From: Reticulitermes lucifugus | Taxonomy: Eukaryota > Arthropoda > Insecta > Blattodea > Rhinotermitidae | DNA length: 64,000 nt | NCBI GenBank assembly: GCA_026260175.1 | Contig: JAKCWW010000773.1 | Coordinates: forward strand, 18,346-82,345 | Reading direction: 5' to 3' | Part shown: positions 1 through 12,204 of the stretch, one piece after another | How the letters are laid out: the number at the start of each line of letters is the position of its first letter | Numbering within the stretch: the stretch's first letter is position 1 | Notes under the pieces: generated by a model | The model's input: only the letters and a program-made list of their open reading frames with translations | The model's database searches: none | Told to the model about the DNA's origin: nothing | Program-made: the position numbers and the translations under genes

Positions 1-2700
1 TTGATAAAACACAAAGTTATGTCATGTTGTGTTGTTTCTCATAGGTTATGCCACAGCTATTTGTGGGTCATAGTTAAAATTCTTTCCATGCTTTTTATAT
101 AAAGATGAAGAGAACAGTGAATTCTACCATCTTTTGGTTATACTTTAACCTTGACCTTTACACTGTTGGAAGCTGTCTGCCACCAGTGTTACAGATTTAT
201 TTTGATCATGTGCTGAATGTTACAGCTTTTCTCTTTACATTCTTTGACATCTCTTAGTAGTTCACGTACAGGAACAATAGATGGCACAAATTTTATACCA
301 AGTTATTTTTGTTAAAAATGTTTTTATGAACTGGTTTGTAGATGATAGAACTGGGGGGGCATAAACAGATGGGAGAGTGTTAAACTACTAGTTTAAGGTC
401 ATTCTCAAAAGACAACACTTATTTTTGCCAGAGGCAGTTAGAATTGTGTTTATCAGTTTGTCTGATTGCTGTGACTGAGTTGTCGTAAGTCTCGGACAGT
501 ACTGATGCCAGTTTCTTTAATAGAGTAATTGTAATATTTACATCACAGTACAGGGATGTTACGGTAGCTAATTCTTGATGAGGGTGTTGGTTGTCACCTG
601 TTGGAACAAAATGTAACAATAGATTGTGGCATCTTATGCCTGCATTTTAAACTGTTCAGAGTATTTGTCAGTAAATAGCAGTAGTTTCTCTGAAAAAAAA
701 TACAGTATGCAGCTATGTATTTATCAGTTCATGTAATTTTAATTACAGAATCGTTGTAATTGCAAAATAATGCCCATACCAAACCCTTTTATCAGCTGCA
801 TGAATGTATTTATCAACATAAAATTAATATTTATGCCAATAAATACATACATACCTACAGTGTTTAATACATTGAGCTCTTGCAAGTTAGCCTGTTTGCG
901 TACTTTTGTCGGGTTTAGAAGGACTGCTGTTAATGTAACATTAACTGATTTGTTGGCACATAACACATACACTGTATCAGTTAAATGCAATATTTTTTAA
1001 ATGTTAAAGGAGGTGGTACAAATCAATTACTACTGTGTTTTAAAGTGTTAACATGCTGACAGCAGACATGTCACATATGAACGATATACCCCTTTTTAAT
1101 GCTACCCTGAGACTGCAGTTGTCCATGTGTCATGAAATGCCAACTAGAGATCTTAAGAAGTATACTGTGTGATATGGTGTGGTTGTCTAAATACAAAATT
1201 ATGCTCCTGAAATTGTTTGTATATAAAGTACCCACACACAGGTTACAGTCTCATTATGTTCAGATACATCTTCCCTAAATCTGAGTTTGTAATTACATTG
1301 TCAATTTCATGGTCAAACATGAACCCAGAAATTGTAAGTACTACAGTGAACACCATTAGAACAAACGTTTTTGTTACAGAAATTAAGTACTAGTACTTAG
1401 CATACCTGACTTTTAATCTTGCCAAGTAGTAGAGATGTTTCTGTAACAAAATTTTGTATAACAAAAATCTCTACCACAGAAGCATAATACCACTGTATAA
1501 TCTGTTTAGCCGTTATACATTTGAGATACGAAAATGTAACCACTATTTTTAAGAAGGAGTTTTGTGTTTAAAGAAAATGACTTCAGCATTAGTATGTTTC
1601 CTTTATTGTAAGTCATTCAGTGTAGGTGGAATATAGTTGCATTATTTTATTTTGTAAGGAATGCAGATCGTCTATTCTTGTCCATCTGAGAATGCCACAG
1701 TTGTTGCTCAACCCAAAAGCGTAATAGGCCTGAAGACTGACATGTCAGTTTGTTAACACTACAGAACAGACAGTGGCTAATCTTGCAGGTTGCTGTCTGA
1801 CTTGAGAAAACTTTGCATGAAAGATGTAGTGTGTGTCTCGTTTAATCTGTTTGTACCATTAACTTGTGTTTATGTTCCACACTTGTGTTCAGTGGTATGT
1901 GTCTGTATGTCGTATTTCTGAACTTTGTATCTGTGTGTTTATGCTATAACAAATAAAGGGAGTAGTATACAATAGTATAACGAAGTAGGTTTCATGTGTG
2001 TGTGCACTTACACTAAGGATGGAAATATCACAAAGAAGTGTCTTATTTATTTGCAAGTTGTTTTATGGCACTGTCAGTAACTTAGATTTTATAGCATCAT
2101 ACGATTGGTTGATAGTGACTAATGAAGTGCATAGGATGTGGAGCAAAGCTGTCATGGCATAATTTAAGGTATTAGTCTGGTATTTATATGGAAGGACTGA
2201 GAAACCCGTGGAAACCAGAATGGTCGGTGTTGAAATTCAGATCAGGTGTGTCACATACTGTGCTCACAGAAAACATAGTTACTCAGTGTTAATTTTGAAA
2301 TAGTGTTGAAGTGTTATAAAGGAGAAGAAGGGAGAAGGGAATGAGGATAGGAAGGACACACAAAAGGATAAATCGAATGAAGAAGGGGTGATCAGTTAAG
2401 GCAGTAGAGATGTGATTTGCCCAAAGGCACCAAACCCATGCATGTATTGAAACATCATGGCAAGATCATAGTACATATTCAGAGCTTCACGTGCACATAT
2501 TACTGTGGTCTTACATTTGTGTTGGAGTTTGAAACTTGATGTTATAAACTGTGCTTAAACTGTGAACAGTAACAAATTTTGGTTGCATTATCAGTGCCTC
2601 GTAAAAGAAATTGAACACAATTGATACAAGAAGTGTTTTGGTTGTTAAAAGTCAGGCATGAAATTTTTTGTGCAACTGTTATTGCAAAAGAATTTAATAA
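1..2700. other. Left flank, no gene recognised
   Basis: AT-rich sequence with only short open frames lacking recognisable domains. An AATAAA lies at 1952-1957 after a GT-rich stretch, so part of this could be the 3' UTR of a gene to the left, but there is no coding sequence to support that. I see nothing else assignable. Confidence 0.3.
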
Positions 2701-2719
2701 CACAACCAGCCAAAGTGAG

Positions 2720-3345
2720 AGAGCTGCATTCTCCATCCATTTCATTTGAATGTAAACGCAGCACTGGCATACCACGACCACTTAAACGAATGTAAACACA
2801 ACAGCAGTGGCATATTGTGTCCATTTCAGCTGAAGGCGAACACAAACTTCAGTGGTGTATTGTGTCCACTGCAGCTGAATCTAAACACAAACAGAGCAGT
2901 GGCATACTGTGGCCACTGCAGCTGAATCTAAACACAAACCGAGCAGAGGCATACTGTATTCATTTCCAGTGAATGTAAATAGAAACAAAGCAGTGGTGTA
3001 CTGTTTACTTAACTGAATCTAAACACAGACCAGTGGCATACAGTGTCCACTGCAGCTGAATCTAAACACAGAGCAGAGGCATAGTGTTTCCGCTTCATTT
3101 GAGTCTAAACACAAACCGAGCAGAGGCATACTGTATTTATTGCCAGTGAATGGAAACAAACAGAGCAGTGGTGTACTGTTTACTTAACTGAATGTAAACA
3201 CAGCCCAGTGGCATACTGTGCCCACTGTAGCTGAATCTAAACACAGAGCAGAGGCATACTGTGTCCACTTCATCTGAATCTAAACACAATCTTAGCAGTG
3301 GCGTACTGTGTTCACTTCAACTGAATGTAGCTGTAAACGGAGAAA
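2720..3345. repeat. Minisatellite with four-unit higher-order structure
   Basis: About 13 tandem units of 40-47 bp. Each has a CAGTGGCATACTGTG-like block, then a CACTGCAGCTGAAT-like block, then CTAAACACA. Unit starts are at about 2762, 2804, 2850, 2897, 2944, 2991, 3031, 3074, 3121, 3166, 3206, 3249 and 3296. From 2944 on, the spacings 47, 40, 43, 47 recur, so every fourth unit repeats at 175-177 bp. The units carry distinguishing variants (CAGTGGTGTACTGTTTACTT against CAGAGGCATACTGT), which confirms a four-unit higher-order repeat. It does not look coding. Confidence 0.9.
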
Positions 3346-4839
3346 TGCAGTAAGCAGCAGTCACAAGACGCAAATAAAATGAATTCTACTGAGAATGTAG
3401 CACGCATTTTGGCTGAGACATCAGCTATTGTGAGCAAGGATTTTCATGGTTTCCCTCAGTCACTCCAGGTGCATACTGGGGTAGTATCCTGAGATAGGTC
3501 ATAGCATTTCCACGCCAGTCCTTTCAAGTTCACCATGCATGATCATCCTCTTGTATTATTCAGAACCAAATAACCTCTGCAGTTGATATTTTATTAAATA
3601 AGCTGTGTATTGTCTATTCCATCACGTGCATGCAGCTGTCACATAACATTGCAAAAAAAACTTTTAAAGTATACATACCATCAATAATGACCCTTGAAGT
3701 AATATGAAAGTCTGTTGTTTTGTGTGAGGAATGCTTGTGTAACACATGCTGTGCATAGTTCGCATGTTGGCAGAATTATCATCTGAACGTTGAATTGTTT
3801 ATGGTTGCATATCATGTTCTGCCATATAGAAGGTGATGCAGAAGCAGTGCAGCAGTTTCCTGTCCTCCATATTGTATCCTGTCGTTAAAACTGTTCAAAC
3901 TGGTGACTGCCACGGTGGATACATGGTCCACCTCTGTCATGGACACTGGTCGAAGATACAGCATAAGTTGTTCATGTGCCAGCACCCTTCAAACCCCCAA
4001 AAAGCCACTTTCCTTGGCAACTGACAGCATGACTTAAAACTGTAGTGCTGCTTTTGCTTCATCTTGTATTTCATGGTTGTTTTTGATGTAGTTTAATACA
4101 GTATGTGCAGATTCACTTCTTACCTCACATGAAGTAGTGTTTTAATTACAAAGACCAAATTGTCAGTGTTATAGGAAAATCGGTTTATTTTGAGAGTCCT
4201 GTAAAACACATGAATTCATTGTGTGGGCAAAATGATGCACAATGTTTCAATGTTAAAGTAGGTGGTATGTATAGTAGCCACTGTCCTTTAAAGGGTTCAG
4301 TATAATATCTTCAACATATTCCTCATACACTTAAAATCAAGTCGGTAACGTACAAGGCAAGTTTGGTTAACATCAGTGGTGAAAACTTTAGCGTGTTATA
4401 TTGATCAACTTCTTGGAGTGGTTTTGTCTGTTACGATAGTTAATGCTGTTTGGTTGTGGTAAGATTCGTGCACTGGAAATGATATAAATAGCAGACTCAG
4501 TCTCAGCAGTTTGTCACACATGCGTGGTGTTTTAGACCTTTCTTTCGTGCTCAGCCCTGCATCTGCCATACTGTTTCATTAATTGTGTGTTCACTTTTTC
4601 TGGTTTTGTTTCCCCTCTCATCACATATCACTACCAACATGTGAAAAAAATTGCATGACAAGACGTTCGGTGTAACAGTACTCTTTGTGGGTAGCCCAGT
4701 CATAATAGTGACGAGGCTGTGTACTGTATGACTGGAGAATTGACCATCCATTGCCAGCAGAGGCAGAGATTTTACTCTGTGCCATTCCATGCACAGCAGT
4801 TCTGAGGCTTGGCCATCCTATCCAGCAAGTTCAGGGAGC
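3346..4839. other. Intergenic stretch, nothing assignable
   Basis: No coding exon, RNA gene or clear repeat was recognised. The longest open frame (63 codons near 3833) has no recognisable domain. Confidence 0.3.
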
Positions 4840-4935
4840 CCTTAATTTTCTGGGGTAAAGCTGGGACATGACACTAACCATTCACTTCTGTCTAGTGCCC
4901 AGAGGTTAAGAAAGACTGGAGCTAAACCTCCATAA
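4840..4935 (+). repeat. 3' fragment of GC-rich tRNA-type SINE
   Basis: This segment aligns with the 3' half of the SINE at 8332-8626. Shared landmarks in order are TTTCTGGGG, CTAACCA, TCTAGTGCC, GAGGTTAA, GAAAGA and GAGCTA-ACCTC. The tRNA-like 5' head is missing, so it is a truncated, diverged copy. Confidence 0.6.
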
Positions 4936-5344
4936 GATGAGCAAGACTCATAGTATGTTGCAGTGAGAATTCTTTACCTCTTACTTGGTGTTACTGTGAC
5001 AGAAGTACCATTTGTTTTCATCGCTTCTGCCAGTATTCATAAACTAAATATACTTCCAGCATTATGCCCTTGAAACAAAAGTATGTGTAGATTGTGTACA
5101 GGTGACAGTACAATAATTGTATAGTGAAGAGAGGCATTCTGACCCTGACTCTGTTTTCAGTACAGTGGACAGTGTGTTGAGGTATACTTACAACATTTTG
5201 TTGAGTTGGATTATATAATCTCTTTAGGTCATTGAGTTTATTTTTCAATTAATATTTTTTATAGAAGTGACCAGGATTAATAAGTCCTTACAATGGAAAG
5301 CAGTTTGTTGAAGGTAGGATTATATGCAGTTTCTGATGTAACTG

Positions 5345-5480
5345 TCTGGGAGAAACTGAAGGTTCAACACTCCTAATACCATGGCCTGGCATTGAACACA
5401 ATCCTGAGGCAGTTCCATCCATTCCCCCTTATCACTGCACATCTCGGACTGTTATCCTCATAGTTCCTCCTTTGTCTTTG
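5345..5480. repeat. Interspersed repeat copy, family shared with 63535-63640
   Basis: CTGAAGGTTCAACACTCCTA followed by AATACCATGGC and CAGTTCCATCCA closely parallels CTGAAGGTTTGACACTACTA and CAGTTCCACCTA near 63545. Two copies 58 kb apart indicate an interspersed repeat. The class could not be determined. Confidence 0.55.
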
Positions 5481-5574
5481 AAATGGCCACTGTGCAAGGG
5501 GTTTCTCCATCAAAATTACGTATGTGTTTCTAGCTATGTACTCGGCCCATTATTACCTGTTGTGACATGTCACT

Positions 5575-5945
5575 ACACTAACAGCTGCAGGTGACCTGTA
5601 TAAATCACAGATTTTCTTGTTATGTAATATACATCCCAGCTATTTACACAGCTCATCATAACGTACATTTTGCTGCCCTAAAGGCAATACCAGGTGATCT
5701 GTGTGAATCACACATTTCCTTGTTATATAATATCCGTCCCAGCCACATACACAGCTCATCATAACCTACATTTCACTGCCTTAACAGCAATACCAGGTGA
5801 CCTGTATAACTCACACTGTTTCTTGTTATTTAATATCCATTCTAGATACATAACCAGCCCGTGATGACATACATTGCAATACGCTTTTGCTAGGTGACCT
5901 GTATACATCACTGTTCCTCATTACATAAAGTCCACCCTAGCTCCT
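5575..5945. repeat. Tandem repeat, about 103-bp unit, 3.6 copies
   Basis: The anchor AGGTGACCTGTATAA-TCAC occurs at about 5589, 5692, 5795 and 5892, giving periods of 103, 103 and 97 bp. Each unit continues with TTCTTGTTAT, ATATCC-TCCCAGC, ACACAGCTCATCATAAC and CTGCC-TAA. The last unit is the most diverged. Confidence 0.85.
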
Positions 5946-6879
5946 GTATCTGTTTCCCAACATATATGGGGTCAAATTTGTGAGGAACTGTACATAAAAA
6001 CTTTTGTCATGTCTGGGGATCAAATCCATGGACTGTGAAGCTTCTTCCATCAGCAAATGGCTTCAATCCATATCCTGCGTATGGTAGAACAGTATATTTA
6101 AAGAAAAGTTTACATTTAGTTAATGTATATGTGTAAAATGCTCTGTACACACCAGCCCAGTCCTCATTAACCAAATGTTTATTATTTCTTATGGGTGGAA
6201 ATTCCCTCCTTAACAGGGATTTGTTTTAAGTGGTATTTTTGTGGTTCCAGCTGACCACAGACTCCTTGTATTTGTATGTCTGTAGCACAGGAAGAGTTTA
6301 GGAAAGGCAGATGTGAGCTATGTGCTCTGGCAGTTCTGTGGCTGTAAACATGTCTTACATTGATCTGCATTATATTCAGTATCATAAGGAGCAATGGCTG
6401 TACCTTTAAGTTTCAAAAGTTTTCATGCAAGTAGAAATGATAAAGCCTTCTCTGGTGACCAACTGCAGCCCTTTGGAGCAAAGTCCATTTTAAAAATCTG
6501 CTGTCTCTATCATCAGGGAGTTATGTCTCTGATGATGGAGACATACATGGTCTGTGAAATGTTCAACTCTTCCTGTTCTCAACTGATGCAGCTGGTTGCC
6601 CTGGAAGATTTTATCACATTATGCAACATTATTTACAGGGCTGAGAGTGTGATTTTTGATGAATGTATGTATTTTGTGAGCATCAAAATGAATGGTAGTG
6701 ACAGAAGTGTGTACAGTTGATTCTTGCCAAATGCAGGAGTTACATTTATATTTATCAGAACCATGTTCAACAAACATAAGAACTTGTGGGAAAATATCAT
6801 ATGAGGAGTTTTGTATATTCATACTGAATATAATTATTGTATAAATGTTTTCCAAATAATAACAGTATGCATGGGAAAT

Positions 6880-7016
6880 CAAGTTACGTGGTTGTATTAT
6901 TGGATAAATGCAGTGAATATGAAGATTGCAGTTTTCTGGGATGTGACACTGTGTACTCTGGCAGGTGGTTACCATTGTTTTGGAGGTGCGTACTGCCTTT
7001 GTCTTCAGGACAGTAG
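6880..7016 (+). repeat. FWDVTPCSLV-type dispersed repeat copy
   Basis: Translates in part as MKIAVFWDVTLCTLAGGYHC then FGGAYCLCLQ. The same peptide-like pattern recurs around 7477, 8706, 9040 (minus), 16195 and 39110 (minus), and I recall it from many spurious insect gene models. It is a mobile repeat, not a gene of this locus; the superfamily is unknown. Confidence 0.6.
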
Positions 7017-7190
7017 TTAAAGATGATTGAGGAAGCAGGTTTCATTTTACTAGATTGGGACTTTTGGCACCAACAGAAACTACATATAACCAAACAGTAT
7101 TCACAGATGTTAGCGCAGTTTAAACGTTGCTCTTGAAATCTGTGTTTGGCAGGATTCTGCTGCATTTTATGAAACGTAGCATTTTAGATG

Positions 7191-7470
7191 TTAATTCTCA
7201 CATCTCACTATTGTGCAGTTCTGAATCACTTGAAGCCCTGAAATAGATTTTGTTCTGTAGAGGCTTGCAACAGTTGATTTTCTTTCCCCTGTGAAGGATG
7301 AAGCAGTTGAAGGGGCACTGAGGGAGATGGGGCTTCTGTAGCTGCAGCTCAACTCAAAACTTGGAGCAGCTGCCAACAGACATCTCATGAAGCCTTCTGT
7401 AACTCAGCATCCATCAGAACACTATCAAACTGAAGTTTCTTCCAGTACTGGTTTAAGCCTCTTTTGATTG
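7191..7470. other. Spacer between two repeat copies
   Basis: No exon-like segment with flanking splice sites was recognised. The longest open frame is on the minus strand (7191-7388) and has no known domain. Confidence 0.25.
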
Positions 7471-7580
7471 TGAGATTTGATGTTGTGTGGTCTTCTGTCA
7501 TGTGACACTTACAAAAGTTTGGTTGGTGGGTATCACCATTTCAAAGGAACATGCTGCCTTCTTGTAAAGTTTGAGGCAGC
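7470..7580 (+). repeat. FWDVTPCSLV-type dispersed repeat copy
   Basis: Diverged second copy. The translation reads roughly LVGGYHHFKGTCCLL, matching GGYHCFGGAYCL of the copy at 6880-7016. Confidence 0.5.
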
Positions 7581-7954
7581 AGATTTCTTAAAAAAATTGA
7601 TACCTATTTACCAAGTTATGTGGTGCCACACTCCAGAAACACCAATCTTCTCATTTGGTTGGTTCCTCAAAGCTTTTGTTCTTTTTCTGCCCATAAATGC
7701 ATAAGCATGAAGTTAGCTTTTTAGTGTATATTTTTTGAAGACCTGTAGCAGAGTTTGCTTAAACTGATGTACATCATTTAAGAAGACAATGGCATTGTGA
7801 AATTAGCTTTGAGGTCAGTGAAAGCTAAGTTATCTAATTACTGTTTGGAAAGCAAGAATTTTGAAATCTACACCAAGAGAATTGGAAAGTTTAATCCATT
7901 TTGTAGGCTAAGTATGCAGTTATTTTAATGAGTATGTTTTCCACATCTTCTAAA

Positions 7955-8062
7955 TTAGCAATAATAATAGTAATAGTAATAATATTCGTAGTAGTGGTAG
8001 TAGCAGTAATTGCAGCAGCAGCAGTAAGAGTAGTGGCAGCAATAATAATAATAATATATAAA
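7955..8062. repeat. Imperfect trinucleotide microsatellite
   Basis: A run of ATA, GTA, GCA and AGT triplets (AATAATAGTAATAGTAATAA, later GCAGCAGCAGCAGTAAGAG and AATAATAATAAT). It explains the low-complexity threonine- and isoleucine-rich frame on the minus strand here. Confidence 0.9.
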
Positions 8063-8331
8063 CAAAGGTAACAAATTTTATTCCAGCCCAAGAATAAATT
8101 TAAGGCAATGTTAAGGAATTGGGAAGCTTGTTGCCTGAGACATGTTGGTTAGTTTTGTATATATTTTTAATTGACAGCAGTGGAGATGTCTGCATATTAG
8201 AACAGGAATGAAATGGTGCAGTTACTTTATGCAGCCATTTTCACATAAATTATTTGTGTTTTGTGCCCATGTATACAGTTCTTATTATCACAAGTGGCAG
8301 CCATATTTCCCTATTTCAATGCCCAAATGGT

Positions 8332-8626
8332 GGGCCGGGATAGCGTAGTTAGTATAGCATTTCACTATGTGCTGGCAGTCAGGGAATCAGATCCGGTGGG
8401 GGTGAGATTTTCCGCACCCGTCCAGACTGCCCCTGGGGCAGGGGGGCCCACCCAGCCTCCTATACGTTGGGTCCCGGGTCTCTTTCTGGGGGGTAAGGCG
8501 GCCGGAGCATGGCGTTAACCACCCACCCCCATCTAGTGCCGAGGTTAAAGAAAGAGTAGAGCTATACCTCTACTCCCCCTCTGAGCCTTCATAACCTGTT
8601 CTAGGGTGGACTTTACCTTTACCATG
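8332..8626 (+). mobile_element. GC-rich tRNA-derived SINE
   Basis: A GC-rich block of about 295 bp in AT-rich surroundings. It begins GGGCCGGGATAGCGTAGTTA, where the last 12 bases resemble a tRNA A box. A B-box-like GGGAATCAGATCC follows at 8382-8394, about 40 bp downstream. A tRNA-unrelated body (CCCCTGGGGCAGGGGGGCCC region) leads to a CTTTACCTTTACC tail. This is RNA polymerase III SINE architecture. It resembles the GC-rich termite SINE Talua, but the name is from memory. A truncated copy lies at 4840-4935. Confidence 0.8.
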
Positions 8627-8699
8627 TTTAAATGTCTGTGTAAAGTACATTTATGCAGAGAACTGCATAGATTTTAACTTTAATAGACCCACTGAAGTG

Positions 8700-8830
8700 T
8701 ATGGGATTTGAGGTTTTCCCTGCAATCAATATGATGATTACTGTCATCCGCGATATGACGCCATGTGGTTGGGTAGACAGATACCATTGTTTAGATGAAC
8801 CTGCTGTTTCCCTCTTCAGAGAAAAGGAGT
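8700..8830 (+). repeat. FWDVTPCSLV-type dispersed repeat copy
   Basis: Translates as MMITVIRDMTPCGWVDRYHC followed by a CCL-like tail. It is the same family as 6880-7016, with sense on the plus strand. Confidence 0.55.
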
Positions 8831-9039
8831 AAGCCATGTGGCAAACGGTGTTACATGTTATAGGACATGAACCGGAGTACCATGTAACCCACTGGGAGGC
8901 AGTGGCCTTAGAACGGTCAGTTCTCTTAATGGGAAGGAAAGAGAGGAGGAATAGCCCACAGGAGGAAGTGTCACAAGGAAAGTCATAATTTGATCGTTTT
9001 CTTACCTCTTAACTTAAAAGGGCCACTATCTCGTGTTGG

Positions 9040-9215
9040 CTGATGTGCTGTCCTGGTTTTTTGTCCTCCCTTCCTTATCATGTACCATTTGTTTCCACAC
9101 AGCTTTCACCCTGAAGGTGGAGGTGGCAGGTTTCCTTAAAACCAAGCTACATGGTATTGCATCCTGAAAGACAGTAATTATAATGTTCATCCCCATGAGA
9201 ACCTCAAATCTCACT
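9040..9215 (-). repeat. FWDVTPCSLV-type dispersed repeat copy
   Basis: The minus strand reads MRFEVLMGMNIIITVFQDAI then PCSLVLRKPA, the family's typical start and core. An open frame of 62 codons survives but is not a host gene. Confidence 0.6.
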
Positions 9216-11419
9216 GACCAAATTCATTTTACCTCAGTAACTTATATTGTTCAAGAATCCAGCTGCCTTTATCAGAACTGTTGTTTTGCTTATGACAAAC
9301 ATGTTTTGATGCTTATGTTTGCATCATCATCAGTGTCTCCTGAAAACTTTATGGCTGTCCCAGATTCATGTTCTTGCATGGTGTGGTTCAGCACTGTGTG
9401 TCTGTGCACTTTATCTGGGACAGCTCTGAAGTTTGCAGGAGACACTGTTGATGATGCAGACACACGTGTTGAAAGATGTTTGTCAGAAGCAAAACATCAT
9501 TTGTAACAAAGGCAGTTGGATTCCTTAACACCTACATTACTGTATAAGCCATACAGAATGTACAACATAATTTTACTCAGTAACTCTTACTGTGCTTACC
9601 TTTACCAAATTTTATGTAAATTTGTTGAGTCAGTTCTGAGATGAGTTGTGTGGATAGTCATTCACAACCTCTGCATTATGCACTTAATTAAACACAGTAA
9701 TTAAAACATTCTACATTAAGCAGTTTCTGTGTCAGTTTGCTCTTACAGTCTCTACTGCTAGTTTGTAAACAGACCTCTTGCTAGCTGTAATTTTACAATG
9801 TAGGACATTGGTTCTTCACTTGGATCTTAGTGTTTTAGAAAACTTTATATTTTGTGGGGTGCTTTACACTGTGTAAGTGGGACTGAGACATTTGCTGTGA
9901 CTTTGTATGACTAAATCCTTTCATATTCTAATAAACTTGTAGCACTGCTGTGGAAGCAAGTAGTCCAAGGACCAGTGGAGCTCTCTTGAACTGTATGTGT
10001 GGTTTTTTCAGTATAAATGTATTTATGCTGTCACATGCACAGAAAAGTAAAGCAGGACACTGAGATTCTAGTCCTTAGGTTTTCGCAGCCAGTGTCTAAT
10101 GTCTAGGTACACTTTGAGGGTTGAGCCATGTCACATATTTAAGCTGTTGCAGTGTTTTCATGTACACTGCAATGAGAATCTGTGTCTGTCTTCCACGTGA
10201 TGTAGAATGAAGTAAAGGACACAAATTGAGGTTTTCAGGCAGGTGTGTCATAATAAGTACGTTTAAATTTTTTTCTAATATTTTGATTTTTATAGTTTAT
10301 GTAATTACATTTACATTCTGTTAAATCTAGGCTGCAAAGTTTTCCATGTAATGTAATATCCTACATTTACACATGATCAATGTTACATTTTGATATCAGA
10401 GTGCTTGAAGTTATCTGCTATAAACCATTCCCCTTCCAAGACCCGAGTTTCATCAAAATTTTGAGACGGGGACTTTTGTGACTTTCCAAGTTTTGTTTTC
10501 ATTTGTGCTCTCATGACAACTTACAGACATTTAATGTGATTTTGTATAATTGCTAAAATATTGTGACATTTCCATTTCAAGTGGGAAACTACTTGCTTTG
10601 TTCTCTATTGTATACAGTGCCAAACCGCTCTCTTACTTTACACAAGAACAAAAAGTTTATTTGTCAAATTTAAACTACTTACAATGATAAAAAGTATTTT
10701 ATGTATTTTGTACTGGGAAATACTTTTTAGATATTTATAACAGTAACTAATATATAAAATCTGTGTAAACTTTTCTATACATCATTCTTAAATTATTTTA
10801 AACACAACAAATGTAATGTAACCTAGATACATTTTTTTCAGAATTTTGCTTGTAATGTCATCAATATCTGTGTCTGTGTGTTTAAATTCAAAACATTTAT
10901 ATTGCTGATGAAACATTGATGTTTGATGAATAAAGCCCCTTTTGTCGTTGACTTCATGTCGGTGATCTTTCACTGTTATCACAGAACACATCCTGGTGCC
11001 TCTATTGTCCTAATCTGGGGAACAGGGATGAGTGAGGGAAATACAGAATAAGATACATTATTCAGAACATGAAGTAAATATTACAGTCTTTAGCAATGTG
11101 ATGTTACGTAGTTAGGTAGAAATTTGCTAACTGTTTGCGGAGCCTACTGCGTCGATCTTCTGCACTAAAGATGCAGGCAGTAGGTTTCCATAAGAACACT
11201 TTATTGTTACTGCTCTGAGAGCCTCAAATCTCACATGGAAAAGCAGTTTGGTTTGTAAGATAGTGTATGTGTTATACACTGACATATTCTGGACATTGTT
11301 TGCTATCTAAGCTATATTGAGAAAACAGCGTAATGATCCGCTCCATAGTGTGTGCTCACCACTGTTGTTTACATGATCAAGTCAGAGGATGAGTTGGATG
11401 AAAGAGATGAGAACTGCAC
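9216..11419. other. Intergenic stretch, mostly unassigned
   Basis: AT-rich sequence with no exon I can support. Part of 11165-11240 (GAGCCTCAAATCTCACATGG) matches the ends of the FWDVTPCSLV-type repeat. Frames of 107 codons at 9183 and 67 codons at 10788 (minus) lack recognisable domains. Confidence 0.3.
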
Positions 11420-11700
11420 ATTAAATTTTAATCGAACAGCCTGAAATGGAGAGGGCATGTGAGAGACATATCATAGATGCAAGAATAATATTAAAATTGA
11501 TCTTAAAGAAATGGGGTGTATGGGTGTTGACTGGATTTATTTGGCTCAGGATAGATTCCAGTGGCCGGCTGTGCTGGACTCAGTGAGATGAATCTTCAGG
11601 TTCCATGAAAGGTGGGGAATTTCTTTACCAGCTGGGCTACTCTCAACTTCGTAGAAATGACTTTGCTTTGTACAGTTGCATGAAATATGGTACATGAAGG
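11420..11700 (+). mobile_element. RTE-like LINE 3' fragment
   Basis: The decayed reading matches the C-terminal tail of an endonuclease-reverse transcriptase LINE also seen at 12205-12838 and 13735-13920: a GVDWI-LAQD-like segment (TTGACTGGATTTATTTGGCT), then CAGTGGC, CTTCAGGTTCCATGAAAGGT, ACCAGCTGGGCTACTCTCA. Stops and frameshifts are present. Confidence 0.6.
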
Positions 11701-12204
11701 AGCTGCAATGAAATGGACATGCTTGTCAGTGTACGAATGAAATAAAGTTGTTACCATATATTCATAATGCTTTGTGCTTGTAATGCATGTCTGTATATAA
11801 CTTGCATGAGTAGTTGGACAGAGTATACATGAAGTGGGCCTTTATTGAATATTTATTGAGCATGTGAAAGGGCTTTGTTAACTTGAATGCCTTTATGTGT
11901 CATTGCATGTTTGTGAACTGTGTTTGTTGTGAACCATATTACCGTGTAAAAGTACTTAATCTCGTTACCATGTTGTGAAAACCATTTGTTGCTCAGAAAT
12001 GCCAGCTGTTTCTGCTGTGTATATCTGTTCTTTAACAATACCTGTGAAAGTGAGTTCTCTTGAAGTTTCAAGCTAACTACAAAGTAATTTTATGTGCATA
12101 TCTTGTGAACAGAATACAAGGCAAAATCACAACATAAAGATAGCTAATAAATCCTTTGAAAATGTGGCAAAGTTTAAATGTTTTGGAATGATGCCAACAA
12201 ATCA

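Noticed and set aside
8332-8626. Bacterial or organellar insertion, because of the abrupt GC rise
   Set aside because: The block has A-box and B-box tRNA-like signals and a truncated relative at 4840, so a SINE explains it.
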